From: Trichomonas vaginalis G3
Taxonomy: Eukaryota > Parabasalia > Trichomonadida > Trichomonadidae
Assembly (NCBI RefSeq): GCF_026262505.1
Contig: NC_067203.1
Span: 6,448,001 to 6,512,000 of the forward strand
Reading direction: 5' to 3'
DNA length: 64,000 nucleotides
The position numbers and the translations under genes are program-made. The notes beneath the pieces are model-generated. The model saw nothing but the letters and a program-made list of their open reading frames with translations. It searched no databases and had not been told where the DNA came from. Of this stretch, positions 49,877 through 58,850 are shown piece after piece. Numbering within the stretch: position 1 is the stretch's first letter; every line of letters begins with the position of its first letter.

Positions 49877-49906
49877 GGGCTTCCAGGCACTTCGTGCCTT
49901 CTAGCC
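49877..49906. repeat. GC-rich nested hairpin at the edge of the second Polinton region
   Basis: AGGCACTTCGTGCCT is enclosed by GGGCT...AGCCC. It resembles the other short GC-rich hairpin pairs in both Polintons. Confidence 0.5.
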
Positions 49907-49954
49907 CTGAAGATGTTTAGTATAAATGAAGTTTTTATTCGGAAAATTGTTAGT

Positions 49955-50060
49955 CTTCTGGTGTGAATTCGGAGGACTCTTCTTCTTCCTCTATTGCTTC
50001 TGAGAAGAAGCCTTCTTCTGGGTCGAAAACATTATATAATGTGTCGCTTTTCACAAATTA
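49955..50060 (-). pseudogene. Short gene-end remnant
   Basis: On the minus strand a coherent acidic peptide (DPEEGFFSEAIEEEESSEF) ends at a stop near 49955 but has no evident start. Probably the tail of a Polinton gene whose remainder is gone. Confidence 0.35.
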
Positions 50061-50079
50061 TATATGTTTTCACGTTTTG

Positions 50080-50096
50080 TCACTTTTCTGTCACTT
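50080..50096 (+). promoter_or_regulatory. Two tandem TCACTTTT initiators before the methyltransferase
   Basis: TCACTTTT occurs at 50080 and again at 50091, both matching the TCAYTW initiator, 35-50 bases before the ATG at 50130. The Polinton gene thus appears to carry a host-type promoter. Confidence 0.5.
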
Positions 50097-50129
50097 TTCG
50101 GGTAAAAACATTTTTATTATTATATATAA

Positions 50130-50948
50130 ATGAATTTTACAAAACCACCGTTACCATTCTTTGGAAATAAGAGTAGATGTAAAGATATTATATTGAGAGA
50201 ACTTAAGAAACTACCGAATGGTCTAACATTTGTAGATTTGTTCGGTGGAAGTTTCTATATATCCCATTTGTGCCATATAATATTTCCAGACTCAAATATT
50301 ATATGCAATGACTTCGACAACTATATGGACCGTCTCAAACATATTCCAGACACAAACAATATATTGAAAGAGTTAAAAGAAAAGATACCTATAGGTAAGA
50401 TGGAACGTATACCATTAGATAAGAAAAATATTGTGAGAGAGGTTTTGAAAAAAGCAGAATATATAGACTGGGATAGTATATCTGCTAGACTATTATATAG
50501 TGGTGCTATAAGAGTTCATGACATTGAAACACTTATGTCAAAAGTTTTATATCTTAACTATACAAATGTTTTCAAAGAGGACATAGAAAAATATATTGAG
50601 GGTATAGAGTTTGTGAGATGTCATTGGACAGATTTGTATGAAAAATATAAAGACAAGGAAAATGTTTTCTTTATAGTGGACCCGCCGTTCTATAACACAT
50701 GGGATTTTCAATACCAAGTAGACTGGACTTTGAGAGACTCTTTAGAAACTTTAGACGTTTTACATAACTGTCCATGCTTTTACTTTACATCCGATAAAAG
50801 TGGTTTGGAAACCGTTATGAGATGGTTAGAGGACATACATGACTATGAGTTTATATATGACAAGATAGAATATGAGGGAGGTCCTATAAACTGGAGAAAG
50901 TGTCATAACAAAGAAATTTTATTAGTAAGTAAATGTGGTTTGAAATAG
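50130..50948 (+). CDS. Second region: D12-class DNA adenine-N6 methyltransferase
   Basis: A 272-residue product of the Dam/D12 family, which methylates adenine at N6. It has the SAM-binding-type start PLPFFGNKSR (residues 7-16), the second SAM motif FVDLFGGSFY (about 35-44), the acidic ICNDFDNY, and the catalytic DPPF (about 188-191). Length is typical for Dam-like enzymes. Trichomonads are reported to have abundant N6-methyladenine, and such genes occur in their Polintons. Looks whole. Confidence 0.88.
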   Translation: MNFTKPPLPFFGNKSRCKDIILRELKKLPNGLTFVDLFGGSFYISHLCHIIFPDSNIICNDFDNYMDRLKHIPDTNNILKELKEKIPIGKMERIPLDKKNIVREVLKKAEYIDWDSISARLLYSGAIRVHDIETLMSKVLYLNYTNVFKEDIEKYIEGIEFVRCHWTDLYEKYKDKENVFFIVDPPFYNTWDFQYQVDWTLRDSLETLDVLHNCPCFYFTSDKSGLETVMRWLEDIHDYEFIYDKIEYEGGPINWRKCHNKEILLVSKCGLK

Positions 50949-51087
50949 GACTACTTGTTTTAGGTTTTTTCCATTGTGTCATTTATTTATTTGACGTGGC
51001 AGAAAGATATAGAGAATATGAAGATGAACCAATGCCTGCAAATGTTCAGTATATGTACTCGTAAGAGATATTTTTATCTAATATTAA

Positions 51088-51450
51088 ATGGACGCACAGA
51101 ACTTAGCGAATGCACAGCAACCTGGACAACCAAACCCAGAGAATATTCCAAATGAAGTTAGAATACAAACTGCAATGGCAAACTATGGTCAAGTGCCAAC
51201 AGATGTACAAATGCAAACTGCCATGTCAAATGACGCTGCGTTAGGTTTGCCACCATGGTATGCAAATATGAGATGGAAAGAGTTTTATACAAACCCTGAA
51301 GTGGGATATAAACAACTCTATGCAGATGACGCGAACACAGGAGTTGACCCAGAGTATGTTTTCTACCAGAGGAGAAATAGAATGTATGAGCTCCAGTTAA
51401 AGAATGCAATGGAACTCAGAAGGAAACGTAAGAGACTAGGCGGACATTAG
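51088..51450 (+). CDS. Second region: hypothetical 120-residue protein
   Basis: Starts MDAQNLANAQQPGQPNPENI. The N-terminal half has a repeated unit (EVRIQTAMANYGQVP, then DVQMQTAMSNDAALG). The middle is aromatic (PPWYANMRWKEFYTNP), and the end is basic (RRKRKRLGGH). A core-protein-like role is possible. It is separated by 18 bases from the next gene. Confidence 0.5.
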   Translation: MDAQNLANAQQPGQPNPENIPNEVRIQTAMANYGQVPTDVQMQTAMSNDAALGLPPWYANMRWKEFYTNPEVGYKQLYADDANTGVDPEYVFYQRRNRMYELQLKNAMELRRKRKRLGGH

Positions 51451-51468
51451 ATTTTTACATATAGTAAA

Positions 51469-51711
51469 ATGGGTTTCTTCAGTAGTATTGGAAACTTCTT
51501 TCGAAATGTTGGAAGAGGTATATGGAATGGAATAAAAACCGTAGGAAGAGGAATTTGGAACGGAGTCAAAAATATTGGTAAAAGAGTAGGTCAGTTCGTT
51601 GGTATTATACCTAAAGACCCTGAACCAGAAGAACAAGCTCCTGTTATACAACAGCCTGAACCTGCACCACAGTCTAGTTGGCAACCAAATCCAACACCTC
51701 AACCGTATTAA
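51469..51711 (+). CDS. Second region: amphipathic glycine-rich virion-type protein
   Basis: An 80-residue product with repeated GRGIWNGIKTVGRGIWNGVK-type units that form an amphipathic helix, then a proline/glutamine-rich tail. Resembles membrane-active capsid accessory proteins (adenovirus pVI type). Inference from composition. Confidence 0.5.
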   Translation: MGFFSSIGNFFRNVGRGIWNGIKTVGRGIWNGVKNIGKRVGQFVGIIPKDPEPEEQAPVIQQPEPAPQSSWQPNPTPQPY

Positions 51712-51715
51712 AAAA

Positions 51716-52162
51716 TTATATTTTTACCGTTCGATAGTAGTTGTATATGAAACTAAGTTCTAAGTAAAACGCATGGTATAATGGAATTATTCTTTTTCTT
51801 CCATCTGTAGTAAACCATACTTGAAAGTCTGAAATACTTCCACTTGGTGGTTCATATAACTTTGTAGGTTTTTCGTAAAAGTCATTTGCCAAGCATAAGA
51901 AAGAGTTTTGGGCGCCAGAAAATGAAGCATGAACAATAATAGCATCTTGGTCGAAAACATCTTTAAATAAATATGGTTCATCTCTTGCATATCGACTGTA
52001 AATATTTGCTAAAGGAAGTTTGACTTTCTGATTTAACATTCTTTGCAAATAATACCATGACATTGCAGTGAATTCTGTATATATTTGTTCGTCTTTATTT
52101 GGATTGTTTTCGTAGATTTGAAATGACACTTGTGAATTTTGTTTGTCATATACAATTCTCAC
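51716..52162 (-). CDS. Second region: capsid-type protein candidate
   Basis: A 148-residue beta-rich product with IIVHASFSGAQNSFLCLAND, then SDFQVWFTTDGRKRIIPLYH, patterned like 23200-23769 of Polinton 1. It sits next to the 52278 gene on the same strand, as its counterpart does in Polinton 1. Confidence 0.5.
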   Translation of the reverse strand: MRIVYDKQNSQVSFQIYENNPNKDEQIYTEFTAMSWYYLQRMLNQKVKLPLANIYSRYARDEPYLFKDVFDQDAIIVHASFSGAQNSFLCLANDFYEKPTKLYEPPSGSISDFQVWFTTDGRKRIIPLYHAFYLELSFIYNYYRTVKI

Positions 52163-52277
52163 ATAAAGTGTGCTCTCGGTATTTGCATATTCATCAGCAT
52201 ATTTTGCATAACATGAATTTATTTATCTTCTATATTTTTTAACGCAGTCTGTAGAGAAGATGAAAGGTCAACTTGTA

Positions 52278-52562
52278 TTAGCTCAATTTCTTCCCACATT
52301 TTTCGTTTCCCTTCAGATTATAATCTATATGAAACCTTACAATAAATGGAAAACTTTTATCTTCTACAGACACAAATTTTATTCTACGAAAGCCAATAGC
52401 TTTTGTGACAGATGGGTCTCTTAGCCATCTTAATGGGTAGTCAAAACGATAGCCTTCATGCTTTACGGTCTCTGTCTCAAACTTTTGACCGACATTAGTA
52501 AAAAGTTCATCTAATGGTTTAGTTGTAGCAACTCTAGAATTTTCTTTTTCTATTGGAAGCAT
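52278..52562 (-). CDS. Second region: small beta-rich structural-type protein
   Basis: A 94-residue product. RFDYPLRWLRDPSVTKAIGF and FIVRFHIDYNLKGN match the pattern of 23766-24038 and 45367-46257. Divergent from the fibre gene with about 18 bases between starts. Confidence 0.5.
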   Translation of the reverse strand: MLPIEKENSRVATTKPLDELFTNVGQKFETETVKHEGYRFDYPLRWLRDPSVTKAIGFRRIKFVSVEDKSFPFIVRFHIDYNLKGNEKCGKKLS

Positions 52563-52580
52563 ATTTTATCTAGAATAAAA

Positions 52581-53912
52581 ATGTCGAAAGATATTGCTTC
52601 CATGAGAGAAATACAACACAACCGACAACTCATTATGCAAGCTCTAAATAAGAACACAACAAACTTTTCAAACTATTCTAAGATATCTGAGTCATTGAAA
52701 GAAGGAAACTTAAAACTGACATTAAACCCAATGACAGATGAGTTTCTATTTCAAGACAAGAAGAACAATACTGTCTGTATAAATCCAACAAAAGGAACTT
52801 TAAACGAGAAACCTATAAATGAACTTCTTTTGAAAGCAGATGTTGACAACAAAGCTGACAAAGAATATGTAAACGATGCAATAGCAAAAGAAGAAGAAAG
52901 AGCTAACAATGCTTATGCAACAAAAGAACATACTCATCCTGAACTAGCAGACAAAACATATGTTGACAATAAAATGTCAAGTGAAGTGACAAGAGCTGAA
53001 AACGAATATTCTAAAAAGACTCATACACATTCTATATCTGAAATAACAGACTTACAAGAAACCTTAAACAGTAAAAGTGCCGTTGGACATACACATACCA
53101 TTGCAAATATTACAAACTTACAAGAAACCTTAAACAGGAAAAGTGACGTTGGACATACACATACATCTTCTGAAATAACAGACTTAAACGTTAGCCTTGA
53201 AAAGAAAGCAGACAAGAACCATACACATAAGTCCTTCACAACTGTTGGTATAGAAAGTATTGAAGGAACGGTTGAAGAAACTGGTGGGGATGTATTATAT
53301 TGGAAACCTCCTAACTTTCCACAAGGTTTAACATCGGATGACGACATAACGACGATGGGAAACATTAGATGTAAAGATGTTTATGTCATGAAGGATGAAC
53401 ATAATATTAAATTCACTGCTCAAGATTTATATGACAAGAAAGCAGACAAAACAGAGCTTCAAACATTAAAGACTGAAATACTTCAAACATTATATCCTAT
53501 AGGCTCTATTTATACGTCAATGAACTCTACCAGACCAGAAGTAGTACTTGGTTTTGGAACTTGGACTCAAATAGTCGACAGGTTTTTGTATTGTGCAAAC
53601 TCTTCAAAGGAAACAGGTGGAAGTAAAACGATTTCAGGTGAAAATTTACCTGCACACAGTCACTACATAGATTTAAGTACATCTCAAGCAGGTTGGCATA
53701 AGCATAGATATTGTGATTGGCACGCAATGATAAAAGGTAAAGGATATGATGTTAAAGACAACGTTCAGTTTGCTATAGATTGTTACTGGAGTAACACTGA
53801 GGGAGGAGGAAACCATACACATCGCGTTACAGGATATACACAAACAACGGGACAAAGTAAAGACTACATGCCACCTTACATGACAGTTTACGCATGGTAT
53901 AGAAATGCTTAG
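52581..53912 (+). CDS. Second region: phage-tail-collar fibre-like protein
   Basis: A 443-residue product. A short coiled-coil N-terminus is followed by five or so repeats of the fibre type (KADKEYVNDAIAKEEERANN; HTHSISEITDLQETLNSKSA; HTHTIANITNLQETLNRKSD). Next comes a shaft-like beta region. The tail-collar domain (from about 305) starts YPIGSIYTSMNSTRPEVVLG, with LPAHSH and a closing PPYMTVYAWYR. This is a bacteriophage tail-fibre architecture and is shared with the broken region at 39578-42614. Role in attachment is inferred. Its stop overlaps the integrase end. Confidence 0.85.
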   Translation: MSKDIASMREIQHNRQLIMQALNKNTTNFSNYSKISESLKEGNLKLTLNPMTDEFLFQDKKNNTVCINPTKGTLNEKPINELLLKADVDNKADKEYVNDAIAKEEERANNAYATKEHTHPELADKTYVDNKMSSEVTRAENEYSKKTHTHSISEITDLQETLNSKSAVGHTHTIANITNLQETLNRKSDVGHTHTSSEITDLNVSLEKKADKNHTHKSFTTVGIESIEGTVEETGGDVLYWKPPNFPQGLTSDDDITTMGNIRCKDVYVMKDEHNIKFTAQDLYDKKADKTELQTLKTEILQTLYPIGSIYTSMNSTRPEVVLGFGTWTQIVDRFLYCANSSKETGGSKTISGENLPAHSHYIDLSTSQAGWHKHRYCDWHAMIKGKGYDVKDNVQFAIDCYWSNTEGGGNHTHRVTGYTQTTGQSKDYMPPYMTVYAWYRNA

Positions 53913-55070
53913 TCGTCATTTTCAACTTCTTTAGCATATTCGTCAGGAGTTGTCTTATATTTGTTAGGAACTGTCTTTGAAAGTATACCACCTTGAACTT
54001 TGACAAGTTTGAAACGAGGTCTGACAATAGTAGTTTTATCTTCTGCTTGCAGTGTGTACATTTTGCCATGTTTGCCTAAAACTTCATAATATTCTCTTGT
54101 ATACTTTCTTCTATTTTACGAACACGAATGTGAGTACCTGTCGAGTTCCCATTGTTGTCATAGTCAATAGTATTTTCATATGGGTCGCGTTTTAGGTATT
54201 TCTATTTTTACTTTGTCACCCTTCCGAAGTTTTGAAGCCCGGCATTCTTTCTTGTTTGTCTCTTTTGACTAAATTATTAAATATATAGTCTTTCTCTAAG
54301 TCAGGGTTGTTTTTCATTTCTTCGGGGGAGTGGTTTCCCAAACCTTTTTGTTTACGGTTATTGTAAATATTTAAAACTTGTCTCATCTTTGCCATGGAGA
54401 AGTGTCTATACTTGTCGTCATATGACATTTCATTTGCTTCACCACCTTGTGGTTGGTTTAAGTCTCTTAATATTTTTTATACAACGTCAATGACACCAAG
54501 AGCAGAATGGTTTTGGTCGACAATGAAATATTGGTTTACATTTTTTGAACGCAGATAGTTTTTAATATCATCTGATTTGAAAGAACTTTCACAGTCAGAT
54601 GTCAGTTTTGTTGGATGGTATTTGTCAACGAATATTGTCAAAGCAGTTTTCACATCTAAAATATTTTTGGACCATAATGGTATGGCTTCACAGTATCTTG
54701 TGTTTTGACCAACAAATATTAACCAGTATGGAGGTCCATCTGTTCTAACTCTCGGAATGTTTTCCAAGATATCCATAAACCAAGCATTTGGTGTTGAACT
54801 AAAGATTTTTATCATGAGTGCTTTCTTTGTCGCTTTAGAAACATAGGGGTCCTTGTTTGGATTCGTCATTTTTACCCTATAAGAAATGGGTTTATTTGGC
54901 GCATTAGCAGGAGTTGCATCCAGATTTTTACCCGCAGTGGGAACAATAGCCAGAGGTGCATTTGGAATTGGAAGGAAGATTTTGAGTACATTAGGTATAC
55001 TTAAAGAGAAAGCACAACCTATTATTACAAACTGTACAGAAAGGTTGGGATGTAGCACGAGATGCAACAA
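53910..55070 (-). pseudogene. int: Second region: retroviral-type integrase region (broken)
   Basis: Pieces of an rve integrase core (WFMDILENIPRVRTDGPPYW; LTSDCESSFKSDDIKNYL; VDQNHSALGVIDVV), a following segment (KMRQVLNIYNNRKQKGLGNH) and a chromo/SH3-like end lie in order on the minus strand. It matches 38495-39551 in layout. About three to four breaks. Confidence 0.8.
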
Positions 55071-55288
55071 ATCTTATTCCAAATCCTGAAACAAGAGGAA
55101 AAGTTCAAGGATGGATGGACAATGTAGGAAGACAAGCAGGAAACTATTATAACAAAGCAAATGACTACTATAACCAAGCAGGACACTATATGGACCAAGG
55201 TGAAAGATTCTTTAACAGGATGATAAACCATGCACAACAGTGGGTAAACAATAACCAACCTCAACCGCCTCAAACGTGGGGAATGTAA
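54886..55288 (+). pseudogene. Second region: amphipathic virion-type protein remnant
   Basis: The first part (MGLFGALAGVASRFLPAVGT) is a glycine/alanine amphipathic helix of the 51469 type; the remaining sequence is glutamine/asparagine/tyrosine-rich. It starts inside the integrase region, on the opposite strand. Broken. Confidence 0.4.
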
Positions 55289-55307
55289 AGTTTTTTACTG
55301 AGATGAA

Positions 55308-55461
55308 ATGAACAATACAGCATTGAGACAAAATGGGTTCAAGATGGATTTGTCGACTTCCAGCAGTTACACCACGTGTTTGTCAAGTTCTTCCTATACC
55401 TCAGGAAGTTTTAGACAGACTTAAAAAACAACAACAACCAGTTGAAAACAAACCAAACTAA
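55308..55461 (+). CDS. Second region: possible 50-residue protein
   Basis: Short plus-strand coding-like stretch beginning after an ACTGAGATGAAATG leader, the same leader as at 55470-55483. The sequence includes a glutamine/valine-rich end (QQQQPVENKPN). Weak support. Confidence 0.3.
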
Positions 55462-55480
55462 AATTTTTTACTGAGATGAA

Positions 55481-56011
55481 ATGACCGAAGAAGTTGAAAC
55501 GGTAGATTTGACACCACAAACAAAAAGTTCAGAACCATTGTCAAAACCTGTCAAAGAACTTACAGATGAAGAGAAAAATTCAATAATAGAAAGTGCCAGG
55601 TCTGGAAATACAAACCCTAACTATAAAGTCACTTTTCATAGAAATGGAACGGCTAGTATCTCAAAAAAGAAACAGACTCTCACAAATAAAATATTGAAGT
55701 CTGAAGGAGCTTTCGAGACAACAGATGGAAAAGTTTACTTCACTGACCAACAGTTCATTATAGAACATCTCATTGACTTAGAGTCGAAATATTCTAAACT
55801 TTACAACAAACACAAAAAGTTGAAAGGAAAACAAAAACAAATGGCATATGATATTTATGAAGATGTTGACGACACAACTGTTCCTGCAAGTGAAGTAAAG
55901 TCAGAGGAACCGAAAAGTGACGAAAAACCGATAGAAGAAGAAAAACCAAAAACTGAAGAAAACCAAAACCAAAGTTTAGTTTCCAAACTAAACCAAGTCA
56001 ACCTTCATTAG
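55481..56011 (+). CDS. Second region: small protein of the conserved-box family
   Basis: A 176-residue product. After an acidic N-terminus comes the conserved box (IIESARSGNTNPNYKVTFHR, then NGTASISKKKQTLTNKIL). A lysine-rich coiled coil (SKYSKLYNKHKKLKGKQKQM) and a glutamate/lysine/proline tail follow. Matches 24356-24817. Function unknown. Confidence 0.55.
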   Translation: MTEEVETVDLTPQTKSSEPLSKPVKELTDEEKNSIIESARSGNTNPNYKVTFHRNGTASISKKKQTLTNKILKSEGAFETTDGKVYFTDQQFIIEHLIDLESKYSKLYNKHKKLKGKQKQMAYDIYEDVDDTTVPASEVKSEEPKSDEKPIEEEKPKTEENQNQSLVSKLNQVNLH

Positions 56012-56093
56012 CTGGTATGGGTTGGCGTCAAAAGACTTATGGCAGCAGGCGGTTATGTAAAGTAAAGAAAAAAATTTTTTTATTTTTATAAAA

Positions 56094-56279
56094 ATGCCCC
56101 CATATAGAATGGATAGAAAGTCTGCTAGAATAAAAAGCAGAGTTGCAAAGATATGGTTGGAGAGTTTCGAAGAATTTAAATATAGGAAGGGAAGACTCAT
56201 AAAAGTCTATGACAAATTGTCTGGCTTCGCTACGAAATGGATTTGGAAACAGCACGTGCCAATTATCCAAACAGACTAG
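56094..56279 (+). CDS. Second region: small basic protein or polymerase leader
   Basis: A 61-residue basic product (MPPYRMDRKSARIKSRVAKI). It overlaps the start of the polymerase region in another frame, so it may be a separate gene or part of that region. Confidence 0.35.
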   Translation: MPPYRMDRKSARIKSRVAKIWLESFEEFKYRKGRLIKVYDKLSGFATKWIWKQHVPIIQTD

Positions 56280-58222
56280 AGAGGTTAGAAGAAGAACGTC
56301 TTATGGACATGCCTTTCGATGTTAGTGAACCTCAAGTTGAAGGACACGACGGCTTTGCCAGATTCTACTGGAAACATGACGAACAATTGCATCCTTTGAG
56401 AAGGAAAAAAGGAAAAGGTGAAGACGCACATGCTCCCATGGAAAGAACAAGATATGCATATGAAAAGTATCGTGAAGTTAGAAGTCAAATTACATCTGGT
56501 CGAACCTTTACAGTAAACTTTGACGAAGGAAAGAACAAAGAAGGCTTCATGGGAGTACTTGCTGCAATTCAAGACGGAAATAAGAAAGGACACAATCTCA
56601 AATTGACCATAACAGATTTGGATGGTCACATTTACTATGCACATGGCAATGAACAAACAGCCGCAAAACTTCTTGACGCTTTCAAGACTACAAAGAGAGA
56701 ACAAATGGTTGACTCCGACTCAGACATTTTGAATGCAATTGAAGGAATTGCAAGTGTCAAGTTCGAATGGTACCAACCTAACCCTCAAGCAGTCAGACAA
56801 CATGCTGGATACTTCCCCTTCATAAATAAGTCTGACATTGACTTGACAAGGTATGGAATTTACAATTCAATTGAAACAATTGTCAATGAACCTTGTATTC
56901 TTACATGTCTCAGGAACTCTGGTCTTGTACAGAAGAGAAGATGAAGTATCTTGAGTCATGTGTGAAGACAAGGTACATGCTCAGAGGTCAATTGGCAAAA
57001 ATTGCACCGTTGGCAAATGTCAATATCCGAGTCAACATACCTACAGCTAAAGGTTCTTCACATGACGACTATGTTGTTGAGTTCAATTTACCATGGTTGA
57101 AGATTGTAATTGTCCACAACCACTTCATGTTGAACGAAAGTCTTACAAACCCATTGTTCGGAAAAGGCAAGTGCAACATTGTCAGAGCTGTAAACATTCT
57201 TTTCGAGAAAGGTTTGTTGGAACCAATTCCAGATGACAAGCTGACAGAAACTTTTGTACCAAAAGACGAAACAAACTTTTCACTGTTAGCAAGACCAAAA
57301 GTTGTTCCAGACAAAGTTCTAGTACAAAAGAAGTACACAATTCCACAAGGAGTTGGATTGTTCGGATACCAACCTGAACCAGAAGAACTTCCAATGAGGT
57401 TGCAAGAACTTCAAGATGCTATAAACAAACTTCCATTGAGACATCCAATTGACGTCAAATTGTATGGAGAGCATCTGAGTTAGGTCAGAAGGTTTTATAT
57501 GAAACAGGTTGCTTCGACGATGTTTATGAGATAACAGGAGAAGTTTCTCAGAAGATAAGAGACTCACTTGAATTTCCACAAACTGGACCAATTGGTTGCG
57601 ACAAGTTCGACTCAGATGAAAATATACTATGTTGACCTTAACGCTGCATACATGAGGTTTGTCCAATATATTCCGACTGGAATTCCAAACGAAGATGGTG
57701 AGTTCCCGGGAAGGAACTATACAGTTGGAAAAGTCATACAACAACTGTATGATATTAGGAAAGCTTCAAACCCCAAACTTGCAATGACACTCAAATTGCT
57801 TATGAATTCGACATGGGGATATTCCATTAAGAAACCTCAAGAGATGAAGAGTAAACATTATGAGAAGGTCGACAACTTTGTTGAAAGGTTTTCTCCTTTT
57901 GTTTTGAAGTACGAATTCACTCAAGGTCAAAATGGCTTAGTAACCACATTAAAACCTATTGTCGAACATTGGTCTTACCCTCAGTTCGCAAAGCAGTCCT
58001 TGACAACTACAACAAATTCTTCTCGAAGTCAAATCCAAAGTGAAGGTTTACTATGAGAACATTGACGCACTCATGACGAACGAAGAAGGCTATAACAAAC
58101 TCATTGAAATGGGAATGGTCGGTGAAAAGATGGGTCAATTCAAATTGGACAAAATTTTCACCGAAGTTCATGTCCTCTCCAAGCGTAAGTATTGGGCATA
58201 CTTGAAGACGGCACAGAAATAA
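56237..58222 (+). pseudogene. polB: Second region: family-B DNA polymerase region (broken)
   Basis: Coding-like plus-strand sequence with polymerase motif A-type YYVDLNAAYMRFV, motif B-type KLLMNSTWGYSIKK and motif C-type YYENIDALMTNE, preceded by a long N-terminal region. It is clearly a different lineage from the polymerase of Polinton 1 and is richer in GC than its surroundings. About five breaks. Confidence 0.7.
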
Positions 58223-58261
58223 AACATTGCATGAAATAAAAAATTTTTATTCGAATTTGAA

Positions 58262-58522
58262 TTAAAATGTGGGAATTCTTGGGAACGGGAAAGGCTTATT
58301 TACTTGAGGAACAGGTAAAGGTGGTGGAGGTGGAGGTGGTGGCAACCAGTCCATTTTATATTCCTTCCTAGGTAATTTCCGTTTAATTTCATGGTCGCCC
58401 TCGGAGTCTTTGAATCGGACAGGTCGAGTTACACCATTCTTGGTCTCAAACTCATATATAACCTGTTTGTCTGTATTTTCGTCGACTATGGCACGAGACA
58501 CGAACATTGACCAAACGGACAA
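58262..58522 (-). CDS. Second region: polyproline small protein
   Basis: An 86-residue product with a run of prolines (WLPPPPPPPPLPVPQV) near its C-terminus and a charged N-terminal half. Preceded by a possible divergent gene. Function unknown; support is compositional. Confidence 0.4.
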   Translation of the reverse strand: MSVWSMFVSRAIVDENTDKQVIYEFETKNGVTRPVRFKDSEGDHEIKRKLPRKEYKMDWLPPPPPPPPLPVPQVNKPFPFPRIPTF

Positions 58523-58525
58523 AAA

Positions 58526-58801
58526 GTGTCATTTCGGATGGTCACGCAGCCAATCGCATTCGAGCACTTCGAAGAAGCCTTACGTTCCAAGGGAGAGGGT
58601 GTCTGGTGCAAGGCAGAGGTCATGAGACTCTACGAGCAGTACATCCTCAATGCCTGGGAGGACAAATCGTCCTTGGATTGGCAATTCTACCAACTCCTCT
58701 GGGACGACCTCCTACGCAACTGGGAGAACGAAAGAGTCCAATTCAAAGGTCGGGAACTAATTTTGCAAATTGACCTTAATTTCACATACTTATCCAAATA
58801 A
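58526..58801 (+). CDS. Second region: hypothetical 91-residue protein
   Basis: Tryptophan-rich helical product (LYEQYILNAWEDKSSLDWQF, then DDLLRNWENERVQF). Start-to-start divergence from the 58522 gene is only a few bases. No family recognised. Confidence 0.45.
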   Translation: MSFRMVTQPIAFEHFEEALRSKGEGVWCKAEVMRLYEQYILNAWEDKSSLDWQFYQLLWDDLLRNWENERVQFKGRELILQIDLNFTYLSK

Positions 58802-58850
58802 ACACCTAAATTTACTTGGGGTTTCCCCCTAAAATAAAATTTTTTTACTC

